From CAVORD01 sp963698535 (lineage in GTDB: Bacteria > Bacteroidota > Bacteroidia > Bacteroidales > VadinHA17): 64,000 nt of DNA. The number at the start of each line of letters is the position of its first letter. The first letter of the stretch is position 1. Below are positions 59,711 to 64,000 of this stretch, piece after piece. Location of the stretch: NCBI GenBank assembly GCA_963698535.1, contig CAVORD010000001.1:1674001-1738000 (forward strand). Direction: 5' to 3'. The notes below the pieces were generated by a model. That model did no database searches and was not told the origin of the DNA. It saw only the letters and a program-made list of their open reading frames with translations. Both the position numbers and the translations under genes were made by a program.

Positions 59711-60538
59711 TCAGATCAATCCGCTCCGGCTCAGATGTGAAGCCATCTCAGCTGCCACCTCCATGGCCTTTTGGCGGGCTACGACATCAAAGTCATTCCC
59801 GTCTGATGCATAAATAATACCACGTGATGAGTTTACCAGTAATCCACATCTTTGGTTCATCCCATATCTGACAACCTCTTCAAGGCTACCACCCTGTGCC
59901 CCTATTCCGGGAATAAGAAGGAAATGGTTGGGGATAACCCTTCGGATTTCTTCAAGCATCTCTGCCCGGGTGGCACCAACCACAAACATAATATTATCGG
60001 TGTTTCCCCATTCGCTTCCTTTGCGAATAACCTTTATAAAGAGAGGCTCGCCCTCTTCAGATATGTACTGGAAGTTATCTGCTCCCTTATTTGATGTCAG
60101 GGCAAGAAGAATAACCCATTTATTGTTGTAATTGAGGAAAGGGACAACAGAATCTTCGCCCATATATGGTGCTACCGTTACAGCATCGAAATTGTATTTT
60201 TCGAAGAAGGTCTGTGCATACATTCTGGAGGTGTTACCAATATCTCCGCGCTTTGCATCGGCAATAATAAATATTTCAGGATAGTTACTTTTCAGGTATT
60301 CTACGGTCTTGCCCAGCGAAATCCATCCTTCAGGCCCCTGCGACTCGTAGAAAGCGAGATTTGGCTTGTAAGCCACCGTCACCTCTGCCGTGGCATCGAT
60401 AATCCTTCTGTTGAACTCAAAGACAGGATCATCCGATCCTTTCAGTGACAGAGGTAGCTTACCAAGCTCTGTGTCGAGGCCAACGCATAAAAATGACCTT
60501 TTTCTCTTTATCTGCTCAAACAGTTGATCTGAATTCAT
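59711..60538 (-). CDS. pyrF: Orotidine 5'-phosphate decarboxylase
   Basis: 275 residues, the long (type 2) form. It catalyses the last step of UMP synthesis. The N-terminal CVGLDTELGKLP, the catalytic block FIIADAKRGDIGNTS near residue 92 with the Lys/Asp charge network, and the phosphate-binding PGIGAQGG near 215 are present. It ends with the short hydrophobic helix EMASHLSRSGLI. It lies 8 bases downstream of prfA, a plausible two-gene unit. Confidence 0.96.
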   Translation of the reverse strand: MNSDQLFEQIKRKRSFLCVGLDTELGKLPLSLKGSDDPVFEFNRRIIDATAEVTVAYKPNLAFYESQGPEGWISLGKTVEYLKSNYPEIFIIADAKRGDIGNTSRMYAQTFFEKYNFDAVTVAPYMGEDSVVPFLNYNNKWVILLALTSNKGADNFQYISEEGEPLFIKVIRKGSEWGNTDNIMFVVGATRAEMLEEIRRVIPNHFLLIPGIGAQGGSLEEVVRYGMNQRCGLLVNSSRGIIYASDGNDFDVVARQKAMEVAAEMASHLSRSGLI

Positions 60539-60546
60539 AACTATTA

Positions 60547-61632
60547 CTAAATACTACTGTCTTTTAGTCTTTCGGCATTTTCAGCCATCTGCAGCTTATC
60601 AATGATCTCATCAATATTACCGTCGAGAATATTGGAGAGGTTATAGAGGGTAAGCGTAATGCGATGATCTGTCATTCTTCCCTGCGGGTAATTATAAGTT
60701 CTGATCTTGGCCGATCGGTCACCGGTCGAAACCATTGTTTTCCTCTTGGAGGATATTTCATCGAGATACTTCTGGTACTCAAGGTTGTATAGTCTCGTCC
60801 TTAGTTCCTTCATCGCCTTCTCCAGATTCTTTATCTGTGATTTTTCATCCTGACAGGTAACAACCACACCTGTTGGTACGTGTGTTAGCCTAATAGCCGA
60901 ATAAGTTGTATTTACCGATTGTCCTCCCGGACCGGAAGAGCAATAAGTATCTTTACGGATATCTTCGGAGCGGATCTCAACGTCAAACTCAGTGGCCTCG
61001 GGCAAAACGGCAACCGTTGCCGCAGAGGTATGTACCCTTCCCTGTGTTTCGGTCTGGGGAACACGCTGTACCCTATGAACACCCGATTCATACTTTAATA
61101 TACCGTACACACCCTCTCCTGACACCGCAAAAACGATCTCTTTATAACCACCGGCAGTCCCCTCGCTGAAGTGGTTGACTTCCAGCTTCCATCCTTTTAC
61201 CTCACAATATTTGGAGTACATCCGGAAAAGATCACCTGCAAAAATGCTGGCCTCATCGCCACCGGTACCTGCTCTGATCTCCACAACAGCATTTTTGGCA
61301 TCTTCCGGATCTGTTGGCAGGAGAAGCAGTTTTATATCTTCCTCCATTATTGGCACCTGGGCCATTAATTCATCAAACTCAATTTTAGCCATCTCCCTCA
61401 TCTCTTCATCTTTCTCCTTTACCAGCATCTCCCTGGTAGAAGTTATGTTGGTTAGGGTAAGCTTATATTTGTCATAAGCCTCAACAACCGGCTTTAGCTC
61501 CTTGTACTCCTTGTTGAGCTTAACATACTTCTTCATGTCACTCATTGAATCGGGCCTTGTAAGAAGCTCGCCGACCTCAATGAATCTTTGTTTCACCCCC
61601 TCAAGTCTCTCAAGAATAAGATTATTGGCCAT
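60547..61632 (-). CDS. prfA: Peptide chain release factor 1
   Basis: 361 residues. It recognises UAA and UAG stop codons. The tripeptide anticodon region is present (VQRVPQTETQGRVHTSAATV, with PQT corresponding to PxT) and the peptidyl-hydrolysis loop SSGPGGQSVNTT near residue 235. The N-terminal coiled coil and the C-terminal helix are complete. It is upstream of pyrF. Confidence 0.97.
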   Translation of the reverse strand: MANNLILERLEGVKQRFIEVGELLTRPDSMSDMKKYVKLNKEYKELKPVVEAYDKYKLTLTNITSTREMLVKEKDEEMREMAKIEFDELMAQVPIMEEDIKLLLLPTDPEDAKNAVVEIRAGTGGDEASIFAGDLFRMYSKYCEVKGWKLEVNHFSEGTAGGYKEIVFAVSGEGVYGILKYESGVHRVQRVPQTETQGRVHTSAATVAVLPEATEFDVEIRSEDIRKDTYCSSGPGGQSVNTTYSAIRLTHVPTGVVVTCQDEKSQIKNLEKAMKELRTRLYNLEYQKYLDEISSKRKTMVSTGDRSAKIRTYNYPQGRMTDHRITLTLYNLSNILDGNIDEIIDKLQMAENAERLKDSSI

Positions 61633-61712
61633 ATCGATAAATTTTGCGCAAAATTAATAAAATAGTAGGACTCACGCTACTGCGGGAGTAAAATAGGGAA
61701 GAGAACAGGTAG

Positions 61713-62885
61713 CTAATATTCGTAAGATCCCTCTCCGGTGGTGATGGTTACTTTTTTGCCGTTGTAAGCTTCGCATCGGCCAATGATCCTTGCTTCAAGA
61801 TCGTAGGAAGAGGCTATTTCCGTTATCCAGCCGGCATGTTCGGGTGTAGTATAGATCTCAAATCGATGACCCATATTAAAGACCTGATACATCTCTTTCC
61901 TGGAGGTGCCGGATTGTTCTCTTAACATTTTGAACAATGGTGGTTCGGGGAACATGTTGTCTTTTATAACATGCATATTATCAATGAAATGCAATATCTT
62001 TGTCTGTCCGCCACCTGAACAATGTATCATTCCGTTAACGGCATCCCGATCCTTATTAAGGATATCCCTGATAACGGGAGCATAGGTTCTTGTTGGAGAA
62101 AGAACAAGTTTCCCGGCATCAAGTCCGGTACCTTTAACAGGGTGAGTGAGGGTCACGCCCCCGCTGTAAATAAGTTCCTCCGGAATTGAAGGATCGTAAC
62201 TTTCCGGATACTTTAAGGCAAGTGAGTGCTCGAACATATCATGCCTGGCAGAGGTAAGACCGTTACTTCCCATACCCCCGTTATACTCCTTTTCATAACT
62301 TGTTATTCCTGAAGAAGAGAGTCCAATTATAATATCCCCGGGAGCAATTCTCCTGTTTGTAATTACATCCTTTCGGGGCATTCGTGCAATAACCGTAGAA
62401 TCGACCACGACAGTGCGGACCAGATCACCTATGTCGGCTGTCTCTCCTCCCGTGCTCCATATTCCTATTCCCATGCCCCTTAATTCTTCCAGCACCTCTT
62501 CGGTACCTTCTATTATCGCAGCAATAACTTCGCCGGGGATCAGATTTTTATTGCGCCCTATGGTAGATGAGACAAGTATATTGTTGTAAGCGCCAACACA
62601 AAGGAGATCGTCTGTATTCATGATCAACGCATCGCGTGCTATACCTTTCCACACGGATATATCTCCTGTCTCCTTCCAGTAGATATATGCAAGAGCCGAT
62701 TTTGTCCCGGCCCCGTCGGCATGCATAATATTGCAGTAATCAGGATCGCCACCGAGTATGTCAGGCGAAATTTTACAAAATGCTCCGGGGAATACTCCTT
62801 TATCGATATTCCTTATTGCATCATGTACATCTTCCTTAGTGGCAGAAACTCCTCTTTTGCTATATTTTTCTGATTGCATCATCAA
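61713..62885 (-). CDS. purM: Phosphoribosylformylglycinamidine cyclo-ligase (AIR synthetase)
   Basis: 390 residues. The fifth step of purine synthesis. It has KYSKRGVSATKEDVHDAI, the ATP/substrate block MHADGAGTKSALAY near residue 55, RDALIMNTDDLLCVGA and IHCSGGGQTKILHF near 283. It is slightly longer than E. coli PurM and follows the Bacteroidota-type sequence. The start is one of three adjacent methionines. It lies between prfA and the OmpA gene. Confidence 0.92.
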   Translation of the reverse strand: MMMQSEKYSKRGVSATKEDVHDAIRNIDKGVFPGAFCKISPDILGGDPDYCNIMHADGAGTKSALAYIYWKETGDISVWKGIARDALIMNTDDLLCVGAYNNILVSSTIGRNKNLIPGEVIAAIIEGTEEVLEELRGMGIGIWSTGGETADIGDLVRTVVVDSTVIARMPRKDVITNRRIAPGDIIIGLSSSGITSYEKEYNGGMGSNGLTSARHDMFEHSLALKYPESYDPSIPEELIYSGGVTLTHPVKGTGLDAGKLVLSPTRTYAPVIRDILNKDRDAVNGMIHCSGGGQTKILHFIDNMHVIKDNMFPEPPLFKMLREQSGTSRKEMYQVFNMGHRFEIYTTPEHAGWITEIASSYDLEARIIGRCEAYNGKKVTITTGEGSYEY

Positions 62886-62932
62886 ATTTTCGACAGTGCA
62901 AAATTAGTCAATTAAAAGGATAACGGAAACGA

Positions 62933-64000
62933 TTATTTCCCTTGTGAGAAATCGGTCCTTAGCACCCTGAACTCAGTCCTTCTGTTTACCTGATGTGCGA
63001 TCTCTCTCATCTCCTCTGTCGTCAAAGAGTTAATATATTGCTCGGTAAGTCTTACTCCCTGATTCAGGAACCCGTATGCCGAATTTGTCTCAGCATCGAC
63101 AACCTTGGGTTCGCTTTCTCCGTATCCCTTTGCCAAAAGACGCGCAGGATCGATACCCTTGCTTATCAGATAATTAACTACCGATTGAGCCCTTTTCTGT
63201 GATAATTGGTTGTTGTACTCATCGGTATCCCTTGAGTCGGTATGCGACATCAACTCAATGGTAACGTTAGGGTTATCGTTTAATGTTTCTACAAGCTTAT
63301 CGAGTGAAACCATCGACTCAGGTCTAAGATCCCACTTCCCAAAATCATAAAATATATTCGGAAGCTCTATAGGCTTTTCAATTGAGGTAAGGCTGATGGT
63401 GGTCATAAAATCACGACTTCTGTCGAGGCCTCTGGTCGACTCCTTCTCCTTTCCATTCAGGTAACCCTTTTTTGAAGCAAGGAAGATATAGTCTGTATTA
63501 GGCTTGAGCATAAATCGGAAATCTCCTGCCTGACCCGATTCAGTTTGCAGATTATCCCCGTCGGAGGCAATGAGTTGTATCACTGAATTTATTATTGGCG
63601 CATTCGTTTTCTCATCCTTAACTATACCGGTAATGTTAAACCTCAATGGCGGCAGTTCAAAGCTGTACAATTCATCATTACCTTTCCCTTTTCGTGTGCT
63701 GGCAAAAAGCCCTTTTTCATTGATCCCTTCGAATGAGATAGAAAAATCATCTGCATTTGAGTTGATAGGATACTTCATGTTCTGTACTATCCAGCTGCCT
63801 CCCGGCTGGGGTATAGCTTTGAAAATATCGAGCCCTCCCATGCCAGGGTGACCATCGGATGAAAAATACAATGTGCCGTTGGCTCTGACGTAAGGAAACA
63901 GTTCATCTCCTCTTGTGTTAATGTCAGGACCCGCATTTAACGGTTTTGACCAGGTACCATCTGCCGATTGTCGTGTTGAGTACCAGATATCTTTGCCTCC
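62933..64000 (-). CDS. OmpA family protein with PD40 and carboxypeptidase-regulatory-like domains, partial (PorE-like)
   Basis: The open frame runs through the right window edge (in-frame GKDIWYSTRQ at the edge), so the N-terminus is missing and the ATG at 63871 is internal. Order: PD40/WD-like propeller blade (YFSSDGHPGMGGLDIFKA), carboxypeptidase-regulatory-like domain (FNITGIVKDEKTNAPI), then an OmpA peptidoglycan-binding domain (IELMSHTDSRDTDEYNNQLS, YGESEPKV). This order matches PorE of the type IX secretion system (TPR-propeller-CRD-OmpA). The TPR part would lie beyond the edge. Probable role: anchoring the secretion complex to peptidoglycan. Confidence 0.85.
   Translation of the reverse strand, partial: GGKDIWYSTRQSADGTWSKPLNAGPDINTRGDELFPYVRANGTLYFSSDGHPGMGGLDIFKAIPQPGGSWIVQNMKYPINSNADDFSISFEGINEKGLFASTRKGKGNDELYSFELPPLRFNITGIVKDEKTNAPIINSVIQLIASDGDNLQTESGQAGDFRFMLKPNTDYIFLASKKGYLNGKEKESTRGLDRSRDFMTTISLTSIEKPIELPNIFYDFGKWDLRPESMVSLDKLVETLNDNPNVTIELMSHTDSRDTDEYNNQLSQKRAQSVVNYLISKGIDPARLLAKGYGESEPKVVDAETNSAYGFLNQGVRLTEQYINSLTTEEMREIAHQVNRRTEFRVLRTDFSQGK

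Overview
The window is chromosomal DNA of an anaerobic member of the Bacteroidota, probably Bacteroidales-like. Indicators are a type IX secretion gene (porQ), a PorE-like OmpA protein at the right edge, type B ribosomal protein L31, a GH92 glycosidase, DUF2851, DUF5777 and DUF6165 proteins, promoter-like TAnnTTTG boxes, and no obvious Shine-Dalgarno sites. No phage, transposase or CRISPR array was seen.

Layout. 0-7 kb: lon, L31, a YghO-like acetyltransferase, a class V aminotransferase and a frameshifted flippase, all on the minus strand. 7.2-12.5 kb: tRNA-His, the cytochrome c maturation protein CcsBA, an FNR/CRP-type regulator and a divergent hexaheme lipoprotein with a collagen-like stalk. 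12.7-14.7 kb: a barrel-like protein and frameshifted SOUL and CIA30 genes. 14.9-17.8 kb: a minus-strand electron-transfer operon (monoheme lipoprotein, DUF5777 barrel, membrane-anchored heptaheme cytochrome, b-type cytochrome). 18-25.3 kb: GPP34 and M48 proteins, then an operon of etfB, etfA, a membrane Fe-S quinone reductase split over two genes, and an acyl-CoA dehydrogenase. 25.6-31.5 kb: EamA transporter, porQ, cmk, ispH, pfkA and a DUF362 ferredoxin.

The most interesting region is 31.5-39.6 kb. It holds a small tetraheme cytochrome, then a tightly packed run: NHL propeller lipoprotein, pentaheme lipoprotein, 649-residue outer-membrane barrel candidate, nonaheme cytochrome, second NHL propeller, dodecaheme cytochrome. 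This has the composition of a porin-cytochrome conduit and/or an OmcE-type cytochrome filament locus. An FNR-like palindrome stands in front of it, and the same palindrome in reverse orientation stands between the regulator and the hexaheme gene; a third, related site stands in front of the heptaheme operon. A plausible electron path is: acyl-CoA dehydrogenase to ETF to menaquinone to the cytochrome b/heptaheme module to the outer-membrane cytochromes. That path is inferred.

40.1-40.7 kb is a palindrome-rich repeat array at the tail of a tRNA-Pro gene. 40.7-64 kb is mostly housekeeping on the minus strand: GH92 glycosidase, heptosyltransferase-like GT9, priA, hybrid histidine kinase, sucC, a TPR lipoprotein, a deoxynucleoside kinase, pnp, rpsO, a K+ channel, pyrF, prfA, purM and the OmpA gene.

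Seven genes carry eight frameshifts. All eight shift in the same direction (equivalent to one extra base), which suggests systematic sequence errors or gene decay. Their halves are described together.
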